A stretch of DNA of 64,000 bases from Tardiphaga sp. 709 (GTDB taxonomy: Bacteria; Pseudomonadota; Alphaproteobacteria; Rhizobiales; Xanthobacteraceae), in contig NZ_CP135529.1 of the NCBI RefSeq assembly GCF_032401055.1, forward strand, positions 3,594,501-3,658,500. Direction: 5' to 3'. Both the position numbers and the translations under genes were made by a program. The notes below the pieces were generated by a model that saw only the letters and a list, made by a program, of their open reading frames with translations, did no database searches and had not been told where the DNA came from. This document shows positions 29,209 to 38,705 of this stretch, one piece after another (position 1 is the stretch's first letter; each line of letters opens with the position of its first letter).

Positions 29209-31079
29209 CTAGGCCAAAGCAGCCTTCGGCTTACGTGCTTCGCGGCGGAGATAGGCCGCGAGAATGGCCAGGGCGGCCGGGGTCATACCATCCAGACGTC
29301 CGGCCTGCCCCACTGTGTGCGGAAGCGCGGCTTTAAGCTTCGCCCGGGCCTCATTGGACAGTCCGGGGACCACATCATAGTCGACATCCACCAGCGAGAG
29401 ACCCTCGTCACGGCGAAAAGCCTCCACATCCGCGGTCTGACGCTTCAGATAGACATCATATTTGGCGTCGATCTCGATATGGGTGCCGATCGCTGGGTCA
29501 ATGGCCGACAATTCTGGCCAGATCCCGGTCACGGTGGCCCATTCGGTCTCGGGGTAGGACAGGAGATCGAAGGCGGAGCGGCGCTGACCGTCATGATTGA
29601 GCGCCAGACCGTGCTTAGCCGCCCCGTTAGGAGTGATCGAGAGCGCCTGGGTCAGGGCCTTACCGGCAGTGAGGGCTTCCATCTTGGCGCCATGGCGGAC
29701 CGAACGGGCGCTGCCGACACATCCCAGGCTGATACCTTTATCGGTCAGGCGCTGATCGGCGTTGTCGGCACGCAGCGTAAGCCGGTATTCCGCCCGTGAC
29801 GTGAACATCCGATAGGGCTCGGTAATCCCGCGAGTGACCAGATCGTCGATCATCACGCCCAGATAGCCGTCAGCTCGATCGAACACGATCAACTGGCTAC
29901 CGCTCGCGGCCAGGGCCGCATTCAGACCGGCGACGAGACCTGGGCGGCGGCTTCTTCGTATCCGGTGGTGCCATTGATCTGCCCGGCCAGAAACAGGCCG
30001 GGGACGCGCTTGGTCTGCAGGGTCGGATCGAGTTCGCGGGGATCGACATGGTCATATTCGATCGCATAGCCCGGGCGGACCATTCGGACCCGCTCGAGAC
30101 CGGGGATCGAGGACAGGATCGCAGCCTGAACGTCCTCGGGCAGTGAGGTAGAGATACCGTTGGGATAGACCGTGGAGTCATCGAGGCCTTCCGGCTCCAG
30201 GAAGATCTGGTGGCCATCGCGATCGCCGAAACGGACGATCTTGTCCTCGATGGACGGGCAATAGCGCGGCCCCGAGCTCTTGATCTGGCCGGAATACATC
30301 GGCGAGCGATGCACATTGGCCCGGATCACCTCATGGGTCGCCGGTGTGGTGCGCGTGATGCCGCACTGAATCTGCGGATTGGTGATCCGATCGGTCATCA
30401 CCGAAAACGGCTCCGGCGGATCGTCGGCGGACTGCATCTCAACGGCGGCCCAGTCTATGGTGGTCCCATCGAGCCGCGGTGGCGTGCCGGTCTTGAGCCG
30501 TCCGAGGGTAAAGCCGACGCGCTCGAACGCCTTGGACAGGCCGAGTGCGGGAGCTTCATCGATCCGGCCAGCGGGCCAGTTCTTCTCGCCGAGATGGATC
30601 AGGCCGCGCAGAAAGGTCCCAGTGGTGATGACCACCGATCCGGCGGAGAGTTCGCGGCCATCGGCCAGACGGATGCCGGTGACCCGGCCATTTGACATCA
30701 GCAGGTCGTCGGCCTCGCCTTCAACCACACTCAGATTCTCGGTCGCCACGATCGCCGCCTGCATCGCTGCAGCGTAAAGCTTGCGGTCCGCCTGGGTACG
30801 CGGGCCACGAACGGCCGGACCCTTCCTGCGGTTGAGCATGCGGAACTGGATCCCGCTGGCATCAGCGACGCGTCCCATCAACCCGTCCAGCGCATCCACC
30901 TCGCGAACGAGATGGCCCTTACCGAGACCGCCGATGGCTGGGTTGCAGGACATCGCGCCAACGGTCGCAAACTGATGCGTGACCAATGCCGTCCGCGCGC
31001 CCATGCGCGCAGCACCAGCCGCGGCCTCGCAGCCGGCATGGCCTCCCCCGATTACGATGACGTCAAACTTGTCCTGCAT
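29209..31079 (-). pseudogene. mnmG: tRNA uridine-5-carboxymethylaminomethyl(34) synthesis enzyme MnmG, frameshifted
   Basis: The N-terminal part (from ATG 31079) has the FAD motif [20 protein letters not shown] and continues to [18 protein letters not shown]. It then runs into VSSPV and a stop. The next frame supplies [20 protein letters not shown] and the whole C-terminal domain to the natural end. One base is missing: CAGGTCTC should be CAGGGTCTC, at plus-strand position 29939-29940. With it, a normal protein of about 623 residues results. MnmG works with MnmE, encoded upstream, on wobble uridines. Its loss is normally deleterious, so a sequence error is a serious possibility. An earlier ATG at 31127 adds 16 residues. 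Confidence 0.9.
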
Positions 31080-31132
31080 GGCCGCAGCTTCTAGCGCGGG
31101 TGCCGCTGGGATTGAAGAGAAATCCACAGACA

Positions 31133-31148
31133 GTGTTCACGTGAAACA
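31133..31148. promoter_or_regulatory. degenerate parS-like site 3
   Basis: GTGTTCACGTGAAACA keeps the right half and the core of parS but has three changes in the outer left half. It lies 54 bp upstream of the mnmG start and 34 bp from exact site 4. It may be a weak ParB site or a decayed copy. Confidence 0.5.
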
Positions 31149-31182
31149 ACAGACGTCCTTTAAGAGGATCAGAGAGCCGGAC

Positions 31183-31198
31183 TGTTTCACGTGAAACA
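31183..31198. promoter_or_regulatory. parS site 4, mnmG-mnmE interval
   Basis: TGTTTCACGTGAAACA is an exact parS palindrome, about 100 bp upstream of the mnmG start. Further up, at 31335-31344, TGTTCCACGT matches one parS half with no partner half. The interval from about 31310 to the end of mnmE is conspicuously AT-rich for this genome. Confidence 0.95.
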
Positions 31199-31390
31199 CA
31201 CTCTTGTTTAGCCGCGATGGCGCGGAGCATCTTACAACAAAGCAGTCCAGTCGAGCCAGCCGCCCGCAAACCTAGCCTTTGGATTGCATCGCTCCGCTCG
31301 TAATGACAGCTGAAATTTCTACGCTTTTGCCGAGTGTTCCACGTTATATTGATTTTATATTCACTTCATTAAATAATGAACAAAGAAATA

Positions 31391-32725
31391 TTACTTACCT
31401 ATACAAAAATCTCGAAAGATGCTATCAAGGACATCTTCCACATCGACACGTCCCAGCAACCGCCCCAATTGCTGCGCTGCAGCACGCATATCTTCGGCAA
31501 CGAATTCTTCGCCTTGCCCAGCCGATGTTGCAGCATGCTGCAGCAAATCCGACGTGCTGCGCAGCAAAAGACGCTGCCGCTCCCGGGTAATCAGCCCAGC
31601 CTCACCGCTCCCGAAGTATCGACCGGCAAAATCGACAAGCAGGGCTAACAGCTGTGCGAGGCCATCACCGCGCTCTGCAGAGATGGCGATCAACAGATCT
31701 GGCCCGGCCGACGCAGTCTGGACCAGATCGACCTTGTTCCGGACCACCCAGACCGGCGTCTCAGATTCCGTCAGCCATTGTTCTGGATTGGACGCCTCCG
31801 CGCTGGAGTCGACCAGCCACAGCACCAGATCCGCTTCGGCCGCCCGAGCCCGCGCCCGGCGCACCCCCTCCTCCTCTACCGGATCGGCCGTCTCGCGAAT
31901 GCCGGCGGTGTCGATGATAGTTACCGGATAACCGTCGAGGTCGAGCTGCACCTCGATGACGTCCCGGGTGGTGCCGGCATGCGGTGAAACAATTGCCACG
32001 TCGCGCCGGGCGAGCTGATTCATCAGCGTCGATTTGCCGACATTGGGCTGGCCCGCGATCGCCACCAACAGACCGTCGCGCAACCGCTCGCTTCGACCCT
32101 GCGCCGCCAGCACTCCCTCGATCTCTCGATGCAGCGCCGATGCTTTCGCCAAAGCCGGCGCCAGCAATTCGGCGGATACGTCGCCCTCGTCGGAAAAATC
32201 GATACCGACTTCGACCAGAGCCAGCGCCTCGATGATCTGCTGTCGCCAGTTGCGCGCCTTGTCGCCGACTAGTCCCTTGAGCTGCCGCAGCGCCTGGCGC
32301 CGCTGCCGGTCGGTATCGGCATGGATCAGATCATCAAGGCCTTCCGCCTCGGTCAGGTCGAGCTTGCCGTTCTCGAACGCACGGCGCGTAAATTCGCCGG
32401 GCTCCGCCGGCCGCAAGCCGTCGATAGCGCCCAGCGCCACGAACAAGGAGGCCAGTACCGCGCGCCCGCCGTGGATATGAAATTCGGCGACATCTTCCCC
32501 AGTCACGCTGGCCGGTCCCGGAAACCACAGCACCACCGCATCGTCGATCGGGCCGAGCTTCTCGTCTGACAACAGAACATGGGTCGCCAACCGCGGCGCC
32601 GGCAGTCTCTTCGCCAGACGCGTCAGCGCCTCACCTGCCTGGGGACCTGACACGCGGACAATCGCAATCGCCGTCGGCGGGCGGCCGGAGGACAAGGCGT
32701 AGATCGTCTGGTCGCGCGGATGCAT
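31391..32725 (-). CDS. mnmE: tRNA modification GTPase MnmE (TrmE)
   Basis: The 444-residue protein begins with the formyl-THF-binding domain ([20 protein letters not shown], then [20 protein letters not shown]). The G domain has G1 [13 protein letters not shown]3 DTAGIRET and G4 NKVD. It ends with the C-terminal CIGK motif carrying the functional Cys. MnmE and MnmG form the complex that modifies wobble U34 of certain tRNAs. The gene is intact, in contrast to mnmG. Confidence 0.95.
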   Translation of the reverse strand: MHPRDQTIYALSSGRPPTAIAIVRVSGPQAGEALTRLAKRLPAPRLATHVLLSDEKLGPIDDAVVLWFPGPASVTGEDVAEFHIHGGRAVLASLFVALGAIDGLRPAEPGEFTRRAFENGKLDLTEAEGLDDLIHADTDRQRRQALRQLKGLVGDKARNWRQQIIEALALVEVGIDFSDEGDVSAELLAPALAKASALHREIEGVLAAQGRSERLRDGLLVAIAGQPNVGKSTLMNQLARRDVAIVSPHAGTTRDVIEVQLDLDGYPVTIIDTAGIRETADPVEEEGVRRARARAAEADLVLWLVDSSAEASNPEQWLTESETPVWVVRNKVDLVQTASAGPDLLIAISAERGDGLAQLLALLVDFAGRYFGSGEAGLITRERQRLLLRSTSDLLQHAATSAGQGEEFVAEDMRAAAQQLGRLLGRVDVEDVLDSIFRDFCIGK

Positions 32726-32791
32726 CGCCTATTTGCCGATGGGGGTGGCGGGATGCAATGGGGATTCTGACTCAGAAATCCCACCCACACC

Positions 32792-32840
32792 GTCATTCTG
32801 GGCCGAGCGAAGCGCTTGATGCAACCGAACCCAGAACGAC
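32792..32840. repeat. dispersed imperfect palindrome, copy 1
   Basis: GTCATTCTGGG at the left and CCCAGAACGAC at the right pair along 11 bp with one G-T. In between, AGCGAAGCGCT forms a smaller inner repeat. The ends resemble those of the element at 42231-42375 (GTCATTCCGGG / GGGGAACGAC), suggesting one intergenic repeat family. Confidence 0.55.
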
Positions 32841-32860
32841 AGTAAGTGACGGCGCACCAA

Positions 32861-32898
32861 ACAAAAAGAGCGCCGATGCTTTCGCTACGGCGCTCTTT
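32861..32898 (-). terminator. rho-independent terminator of rho
   Basis: On the minus strand AAAGAGCGCCG and CGGCGCTCTTT form an 11-bp stem with a 12-base loop, followed by TTGTTTGG. It lies 37 bp after the rho stop. The A-rich side also gives a T-run on the plus strand, so it could work both ways. Confidence 0.85.
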
Positions 32899-32935
32899 GA
32901 AATCCTGAAGCTGCTCGCTCGAACAGCCCTGAAAC

Positions 32936-34201
32936 TTACGTATTCATTGAATCGAAGAATTCCGAGTTGTTCTTCGTGTTGCGGAGCTTGTCGAGCAGGA
33001 AGTCGATGGCGTCCATCGTACCCATCGGATTGAGGATCCGGCGGAGCACATACATCTTCTTGAGAAGCTGCGGATCGGTGATGAGCTCTTCCTTGCGGGT
33101 GCCCGAGCGCGAGATATCGATCGCCGGGAAGGTCCGCTTGTCCGAGACCTTGCGGTCCAGGATGAGTTCGGAGTTACCGGTGCCCTTGAATTCTTCGAAG
33201 ATGACTTCGTCCATGCGGCTGCCAGTATCGACCAGCGCGGTGGCGATGATAGTCAGCGAACCGCCTTCTTCCACATTACGGGCGGCACCGAAGAAGCGCT
33301 TCGGCCGCTGCAGCGCGTTGGCGTCAACGCCGCCGGTCAGCACCTTGCCGGACGACGGGACGACGGTGTTGTACGCGCGGCCGAGGCGGGTGATCGAATC
33401 CAGGAGGATGACCACATCGCGGCCGTGCTCGACCAGGCGCTTTGCCTTCTCGATCACCATTTCGGCGACCTGCACGTGACGCACAGCCGGCTCGTCGAAG
33501 GTCGAAGAGACGACTTCACCCTTCACCGAACGCTGCATGTCCGTGACTTCTTCCGGACGTTCGTCGATCAGAAGAACGATCAGATAGCATTCCGGATGAT
33601 TGGCCGTGATCGAATGCGCGATATTCTGCATCAGCACGGTCTTACCCGTGCGCGGCGGCGCTACGATCAGTGCGCGCTGGCCCTTGCCAATCGGCGCGAC
33701 GATGTCGATAACGCGCGCCGAGAGATCGCGGCGGGTCGAATCTTCCAGCTCGAGGCGGAAGCGCTGATCCGGGAATAGCGGGGTGAGATTGTCGAAATTG
33801 ACCTTGTGCTTCGACTTCTCCGGATCTTCGAAATTGAGCGTATTGACCTTCAGCAGAGCGAAATAGCGTTCGCCTTCCTTCGGGCTGCGAATATGGCCTT
33901 CGACCGTATCGCCAGTGCGCAGGCCAAAACGGCGAATCTGCGAGGGCGAGACGTAAATATCGTCCGGACCCGGCAGGTAGTTCGCATCGGGTGACCGCAA
34001 GAAGCCGAAACCGTCGGAGAGAACCTCGACGACGCCTTCGCCGATGATGTCGGTTTCCTTGATCGCCAGCTGCTTCAAGCTCGCGAACATCAGCTCCTGC
34101 TTGCGCATGGTGCTGGCATTTTCGACCCCGAGCTCTTCCGCAAACGAGACAAGCTCGGCTGGCGTCTTGGCCTTGAGGTCCTGGAGTTTCATTTCCCGCA
34201 T
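32936..34201 (-). CDS. rho: transcription termination factor Rho
   Basis: At 421 residues it is a full-length Rho. The N-terminal RNA-binding part has [20 protein letters not shown] and [20 protein letters not shown]. The RecA-type motor has Walker A APPRTGKT, followed by the Q-loop ([20 protein letters not shown]) and Walker [17 protein letters not shown], then [21 protein letters not shown] 274-bp leader separates it from hemJ, which could allow the autogenous control known for rho in other bacteria. CCGGTT/AACCGG at 34352-34373 is a small inverted repeat in that leader. Confidence 0.97.
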   Translation of the reverse strand: MREMKLQDLKAKTPAELVSFAEELGVENASTMRKQELMFASLKQLAIKETDIIGEGVVEVLSDGFGFLRSPDANYLPGPDDIYVSPSQIRRFGLRTGDTVEGHIRSPKEGERYFALLKVNTLNFEDPEKSKHKVNFDNLTPLFPDQRFRLELEDSTRRDLSARVIDIVAPIGKGQRALIVAPPRTGKTVLMQNIAHSITANHPECYLIVLLIDERPEEVTDMQRSVKGEVVSSTFDEPAVRHVQVAEMVIEKAKRLVEHGRDVVILLDSITRLGRAYNTVVPSSGKVLTGGVDANALQRPKRFFGAARNVEEGGSLTIIATALVDTGSRMDEVIFEEFKGTGNSELILDRKVSDKRTFPAIDISRSGTRKEELITDPQLLKKMYVLRRILNPMGTMDAIDFLLDKLRNTKNNSEFFDSMNT

Positions 34202-34475
34202 TGGGAGGGATCCTGTGGAAAGTCGGGGAGGGAGCGCGAGGTAGCCAAGACGGATGCGGACGCTGGAAAAGATCAGGAAAGTCCGCAGGTCTCTGGCCAG
34301 GAAGTCTTGAGCGAGGAAGGTGCTGAAGGAGCTTCAAACCTGATGCGGTGGCCGGTTCAAAAAGCGAAACCGGTACAAACCACATCCGCCTGCGTGGGGT
34401 GGGATGACGCGAATATAGAAAATCGCAGGGTGTCGCGCAAGGAGCCGAAACGGCGGTTGTGATGACAAATTTGGC

Positions 34476-34898
34476 CTAGAACGGCTTCACGATCACCAAA
34501 ATGACGATCAGGATCATCAAAATTGTCGGTACCTCGTTGATAATTCGATAGAATTTCGAAGTCCGCGTATTATTGTCCTGAGCAAAATCACGCACCCGGG
34601 CACTCAGGAAGCCGTGAACGCCAGACATCAGCAGCACCAGCGTCAGTTTGGCGTGAAACCAGCCCGAGCTGAACCAGTGACCGGCCCAGGCGAGATACAG
34701 GCCGAGGATCCAGGTGGCGATCATCGCCGGATTGATGATCGCCTTGAGCAGGCGACGCTCCATCACTTTGAAGGTTTCGGATTGCTTCGAGCCGATCTCT
34801 GCGTCGCAGTGATAGACGAACAGTCTCGGCAGATAGAGCATGCCCGCCATCCACGAGATGACGGCGATCACATGCAGCGCCTTGGCCCATTCATACAT
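34476..34898 (-). CDS. hemJ: protoporphyrinogen oxidase HemJ
   Basis: The 140-residue protein has four hydrophobic helices and the HemJ signature: KALHVIAVISWMAGMLYLPR with the conserved His near residue 9, then MERRLLKAIINPAMIATWIL and FHAKLTLVLLMSGVHGFL. HemJ makes protoporphyrin IX in the inner membrane. The gene is the last on the minus strand before the proposed replication origin. A hemE gene, which commonly accompanies hemJ here in relatives, is not present. Confidence 0.92.
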   Translation of the reverse strand: MYEWAKALHVIAVISWMAGMLYLPRLFVYHCDAEIGSKQSETFKVMERRLLKAIINPAMIATWILGLYLAWAGHWFSSGWFHAKLTLVLLMSGVHGFLSARVRDFAQDNNTRTSKFYRIINEVPTILMILIVILVIVKPF

Positions 34899-35367
34899 TC
34901 GAAAGTTCTTTCCAGCATCACTGCGTCACATCGCACGTGCCGAGACCGGAACACTTCACCGGAAAGCCGCGTTGCAGGACACGCCGATACAGAGCGGATC
35001 ACCGCACTATCCGCAAGCCATCCTTCTCTTAAATAATATTTATAGAATCTTAGGTTTGAGTCTAAGTGACAGTGGATTTCAGCCGCCCAAAACAATCCCA
35101 GAACTGTCCCACGCTTATGCACATCGCCGCGTGATTTTCCGACAGCCGCTCGCATGCAAGTTCGATATGCAGCGCAAAGGCTTACCGTCGCTGTGCACTG
35201 GATTATCCCAAGACAAACCTAGATAACCCCATTATCATTCCAGATAGCCTCAGAGTTTTTCCTTTTCATGAGGCCTGTGAAGAAAAAACCGAGTTATCCC
35301 GGGTCCGCCGAGGCGGTGGTCGATATCCCGGAAAAGCTCCACAGCGATTCACAGGACATACACGATC
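34899..35367. other. putative chromosomal replication origin oriC
   Basis: This 469-bp interval has no gene. It holds an AT-rich stretch at about 35027-35052 (TTAAATAATATTTATAG). There is a perfect DnaA box TTATGCACA at 35115-35123 and TTATCCC at 35203 and 35294. GANTC (CcrM) sites lie at 35045, 35058 and 35346, and TTAA-N7-TTAT at 35029-35043 is one base from a CtrA box. CTTAG/CTAAG at 35049-35066 forms a hairpin. The genes to the left (rho, hemJ, mnmE, mnmG, rsmG, parA, parB) point left and those to the right (ppsR, maf, coaE, dnaQ) point right. The same neighbourhood contains oriC in Caulobacter and rhizobia. The boundaries are those of the interval. Confidence 0.75.
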
Positions 35368-36210
35368 ATGGTGCCCACCACCGGCAGCTATTTTCATCTC
35401 CATCTGGTTTCCGATTCGACCGGTGAGACGCTGATCACGGTGGCCCGCGCCGTCGCGGCGCAATACGCGAATGTCACGCCGGTCGAGCATGTCTACCCGC
35501 TTGTGCGGAGTCAGAAGCAGCTTGATCGGGTGCTTTCCGAGATCGAGGAAGCGCCGGGCATCGTTCTCTTTACGCTGCTGGAAAAAGATCTGGTCGGCCG
35601 ACTGGAAGCCAAGTGCCAGGAGATCAACAGCCCGAGCCTGTCGATCATCGGGCCGGTGATGCAACTCTTTCAGGCCTATCTCGGTGCGTCGACCACCGGC
35701 CGTGTCGGCGCACAACACACGTTGAACGCCGAATACTTCAAGCGCATCGATGCGCTGAATTATTCGATGATGCATGACGACGGCCAGCATGTGGAAGGCC
35801 TCGAAGAAGCGGACGTGGTTCTGGTCGGCGTGTCGCGCACATCGAAGACGCCAACATCGATCTATCTTGCCAATCGTGGTGTGCGCACGGCCAATGTGCC
35901 GCTCGTCCCCGGCATCCCCATTCCCCATCAGCTTGAGACGTTGAAAAATCCGCTAGTGGTCAGCCTGCACGCGACGCCGGAGCGCTTGATTCAGATCCGC
36001 CAGAACCGGCTTCTCAGCATTGGCAGCGATACGGCCAATGACGATTATATCGATCGCCAGTCGGTCACGGACGAAGTCACCTATGCGCGCAAGCTTAGCG
36101 CCAAATACGGCTGGGCTTTGTTGGAAGTGACACGTCGCTCCATCGAAGAAACCGCGGCAGCCATTATGAAACTGCTTGCCGATCGCCAGCGTCAGAGGAT
36201 GTCCGAATGA
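35368..36210 (+). CDS. ppsR: pyruvate, phosphate dikinase regulatory protein (DUF299)
   Basis: The 280-residue protein has the DUF299/PPSR layout: [20 protein letters not shown] at the start, [20 protein letters not shown], the P-loop-like [16 protein letters not shown] and a C-terminal [13 protein letters not shown]. The family is a bifunctional kinase and pyrophosphorylase that switches PEP synthase or pyruvate phosphate dikinase off and on, using ADP and phosphate. It is the first gene to the right of the proposed origin and overlaps maf by four bases. Confidence 0.93.
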   Translation: MVPTTGSYFHLHLVSDSTGETLITVARAVAAQYANVTPVEHVYPLVRSQKQLDRVLSEIEEAPGIVLFTLLEKDLVGRLEAKCQEINSPSLSIIGPVMQLFQAYLGASTTGRVGAQHTLNAEYFKRIDALNYSMMHDDGQHVEGLEEADVVLVGVSRTSKTPTSIYLANRGVRTANVPLVPGIPIPHQLETLKNPLVVSLHATPERLIQIRQNRLLSIGSDTANDDYIDRQSVTDEVTYARKLSAKYGWALLEVTRRSIEETAAAIMKLLADRQRQRMSE

Positions 36211-36815
36211 CCATTTGGCGCGGCGTGCAACCGCTGATCCTGGCGTCGCAGAGTTTGGCGCGTCGTGAGTTGCTGGCGAATGCTGGCATTACGTTTGATG
36301 CGATGCCTGCAGATATCGACGAGCGCGGCATCCAGCAGAAATCCGGGTTGAAGGCGCCGGGCGAGATCGCAGCCTTGCTCGCCGAGCGGAAGGCGGCCTT
36401 TATCTCGCTGCGTCATCCCGGCCGCTATGTTCTTGGCGCCGATCAAACCCTGGCACTGGGCGATCGGATGTTCAGCAAACCCGCCGGACGCGAACAGGCG
36501 GCCGAACAACTTGCGATCCTCGCCGGCCGGACCCACGAATTGCATTCAGCGCTTGCCGTCGTTTGCGATGGTGCGACGTTGTTCTCCAATGTCTCCGTGG
36601 CGCATATGACCATGCGCAAGCTGGATGATGTGGCGATCAATGCCTATCTGGACGCTGTGGGCGACAAGGTGACGACGAGTGTCGGCGCCTATCAGCTTGA
36701 GGGGGTGGGTGTGCATCTGTTCGAGCTGATCGAAGGCGATCACTTCACCATTCTCGGTCTGCCACTACTGCCGCTGCTGAGTTTCCTGCGCGGCGAAGAG
36801 ATGATCGCGATCTGA
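36207..36815 (+). CDS. maf: Maf-like nucleotide pyrophosphatase
   Basis: The 202-residue protein has the Maf fold: [40 protein letters not shown] with the catalytic Asp, and [20 protein letters not shown]. The family removes modified or non-canonical nucleotides; subfamily cannot be fixed, though YceF-like is likely. It overlaps ppsR in ATGA. In several alphaproteobacteria aroE sits between maf and coaE; here coaE follows after 16 bp. Confidence 0.9.
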   Translation: MTIWRGVQPLILASQSLARRELLANAGITFDAMPADIDERGIQQKSGLKAPGEIAALLAERKAAFISLRHPGRYVLGADQTLALGDRMFSKPAGREQAAEQLAILAGRTHELHSALAVVCDGATLFSNVSVAHMTMRKLDDVAINAYLDAVGDKVTTSVGAYQLEGVGVHLFELIEGDHFTILGLPLLPLLSFLRGEEMIAI

Positions 36816-36831
36816 TTTTGATGAGGACTTG

Positions 36832-37431
36832 ATGCGCGTATTGGGGCTGACCGGTTCGATCGGAATGGGGAAATCCACCACGGCGAAGTTGTTCATGGAA
36901 GCCGGCGTGCCGGTCTATGACGCTGACGCCACCGTGCACATGATCTATGAGGGCGAAGCTGCACCGCTGATCGAGGCGGCGTTTCCCGGAACCACGGTGA
37001 ATGGCAAGGTCGATCGCGCGAAGCTATCGCCGCTGGTCGTGCACGATGCCGCCGCGATGAAGAAGCTCGAGCAGATCGTGCATCCGCTGCTCGGCGCCTA
37101 TCACAGAAAATTCCTGGATGATGCAGAGAAGTCGGGTGCGCCGGTGGCAGTGGTCGATGTGCCCCTGCTCTATGAAACCGGCGGAGAAAAGCGGGTCGAT
37201 GCGGTGGTCGTCGTGTCCACCAATCCCGAGCAGCAGCGCGAGCGCATCCTGGCGCGCGAGGGTATGACGGCCGAGAAACTCGACGCCATTCTGGCGCGGC
37301 AGCTGCCTGATGCCGAAAAGCGCAAGCGCGCCGACTTCGTGGTGGATACATCGAACGGATTGGACCCCGTGCGGGAGCGGATCCGTGAAATTCTCTCCGA
37401 GGCTGTTAAGATGCCACAACGGCGGCCCTGA
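36832..37431 (+). CDS. coaE: dephospho-CoA kinase
   Basis: The 199-residue protein starts [20 protein letters not shown], whose P-loop GSIGMGKST is diagnostic. [20 protein letters not shown] and [20 protein letters not shown] are the other conserved blocks. It performs the last step of coenzyme A synthesis. ATG 36832 is the natural start; a TTG just upstream is unlikely. Confidence 0.95.
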   Translation: MRVLGLTGSIGMGKSTTAKLFMEAGVPVYDADATVHMIYEGEAAPLIEAAFPGTTVNGKVDRAKLSPLVVHDAAAMKKLEQIVHPLLGAYHRKFLDDAEKSGAPVAVVDVPLLYETGGEKRVDAVVVVSTNPEQQRERILAREGMTAEKLDAILARQLPDAEKRKRADFVVDTSNGLDPVRERIREILSEAVKMPQRRP

Positions 37432-37463
37432 CCGTCCCCTGATTCGACAACCGGCTTAGTTTG

Positions 37464-38165
37464 ATGCGTGAAATCGTCATGGATACCGAAACCACGGGCC
37501 TCGATCCCCTCCGGGGCGATCGGCTGGTGGAAATCGGTTGCCTCGAAATCTTCAACCGGATGCCGACCGGCCAGACTTTCCATGTCTACGTTAATCCCGA
37601 GCGCGACATGCCTCAGGAAGCGTTCAACGTGCACGGGCTGTCGGCCGAGTTCCTGTCGACCAAGCCGCTGTTTCACGAAGTGGTCGACGACTTTATGGCT
37701 TTCATCGGCGATTCGCCGTTGGTGATTCACAACGGCATGTTCGACCTCGGCTTCATCAATGCCGAACTCGATCGCATCAAGCGCCCGCCGGTGCCGCGCG
37801 AGCGTCTCGTTGACACGCTGCTGCTGGCGCGGCGCAAGCATCCCGGTGTGTCGAACAAGCTCGACGATCTCTGCGCCCGCTATGCGATCGACAATTCCCG
37901 CCGTACCAAGCACGGCGCGCTGCTCGACTCTGAATTGCTGGCGGAAGTCTATATCGACCTCATTGGCGCCCGGCAGTCGCAACTGATCCTGGCGGACGAA
38001 GCGCCTGCGCAGCGCACCGGCAGCATCAATGACGCCCCGCGCCGCCAGCGCGAGATCGCACTTGCGCCGCGCGTGACCGAAGCTGATCGCGCCGAGCACC
38101 GCGCCTTTGTCGCAACGATGGGCGAGAAGGCAATCTGGAACGAATTTCTGGGAGCGCCGTCGTAA
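37464..38165 (+). CDS. dnaQ: DNA polymerase III subunit epsilon
   Basis: The 233-residue proofreading exonuclease shows the DEDDh motifs. ExoI is VMDTETTGLDPLRGD, ExoII is VIHNGMFDLGFINAEL, and ExoIII is KHGALLDSELLAEVYI with the general-base His and the last Asp. The C-terminal tail should hold the polymerase-binding region. It proofreads replication errors as part of the core polymerase. The gene lies 3 kb from the proposed origin, between coaE and the convergent secB. Confidence 0.95.
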   Translation: MREIVMDTETTGLDPLRGDRLVEIGCLEIFNRMPTGQTFHVYVNPERDMPQEAFNVHGLSAEFLSTKPLFHEVVDDFMAFIGDSPLVIHNGMFDLGFINAELDRIKRPPVPRERLVDTLLLARRKHPGVSNKLDDLCARYAIDNSRRTKHGALLDSELLAEVYIDLIGARQSQLILADEAPAQRTGSINDAPRRQREIALAPRVTEADRAEHRAFVATMGEKAIWNEFLGAPS

Positions 38166-38172
38166 AACGACA

Positions 38173-38195
38173 ATGGCCGGGACAAGCCCGGCCAT
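38173..38195. terminator. palindrome between convergent dnaQ and secB
   Basis: ATGGCCGGG, loop ACAAG, CCCGGCCAT is a perfect 9-bp stem eight bases after the dnaQ stop. This ATGGCCGGGACAAGCCCGGC text is a common dispersed intergenic palindrome in Bradyrhizobium-like genomes. It can end transcription from both sides. Confidence 0.6.
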
Positions 38196-38226
38196 GACGT
38201 AAGCTTATTGTTTGGAGCACCCGAAC

Positions 38227-38705
38227 TTAGTTTGCCGGACCAGCGTCGGCCTGAGCCTGGCGTTCCAGGTTCTGCCGGTACAGACCGACGAAATCCACGG
38301 GATCGAGCATCAGCGGCGGGAAGCCGCCATCGCGCACCGCGGTAGCGATGATTTCGCGCGCGAACGGGAACAGCAGGCGCGGGCATTCGATCATGACCAG
38401 CGGGTGCAGGTTTTCCTGCGGCACGTTGACGATGCGGAATACGCCGGCATAGGCCAGTTCGAACGAGAACAGCACCGAGCCGGCGTTCTCGGCCTTGCCC
38501 TCGACCGACAGCGTCACTTCATATTCGCTCTCGGAGAGATTGTTGGCGCCGACATTGATCTGGATATTGATGTTCGGCTGCTGGGCCTGCGGTGCCAGCG
38601 AGGCTGGAGCGTTCGGGTTTTCGAACGACAGGTCTTTGGTGTACTGCGCCAGTACATTGAGCTGGGGGGTGACTGCTCCGGAGGGGTGCCGTTGCCGTTT
38701 GCCAT
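38227..38705 (-). pseudogene. secB: protein-export chaperone SecB, frameshifted near the N-terminus
   Basis: From ATG 38705 the reading [13 protein letters not shown] is the normal SecB beginning, but it then continues into nonsense. The neighbouring frame carries [40 protein letters not shown], the central [15 protein letters not shown] and the C-terminal [12 protein letters not shown]. The two join at a run of six G (plus strand 38664-38669). A seventh would give the expected reading [10 protein letters not shown] and a protein of about 159 residues, the family length. SecB keeps preproteins unfolded for SecA. A homopolymer error is likely, but true loss is possible. Confidence 0.88.
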
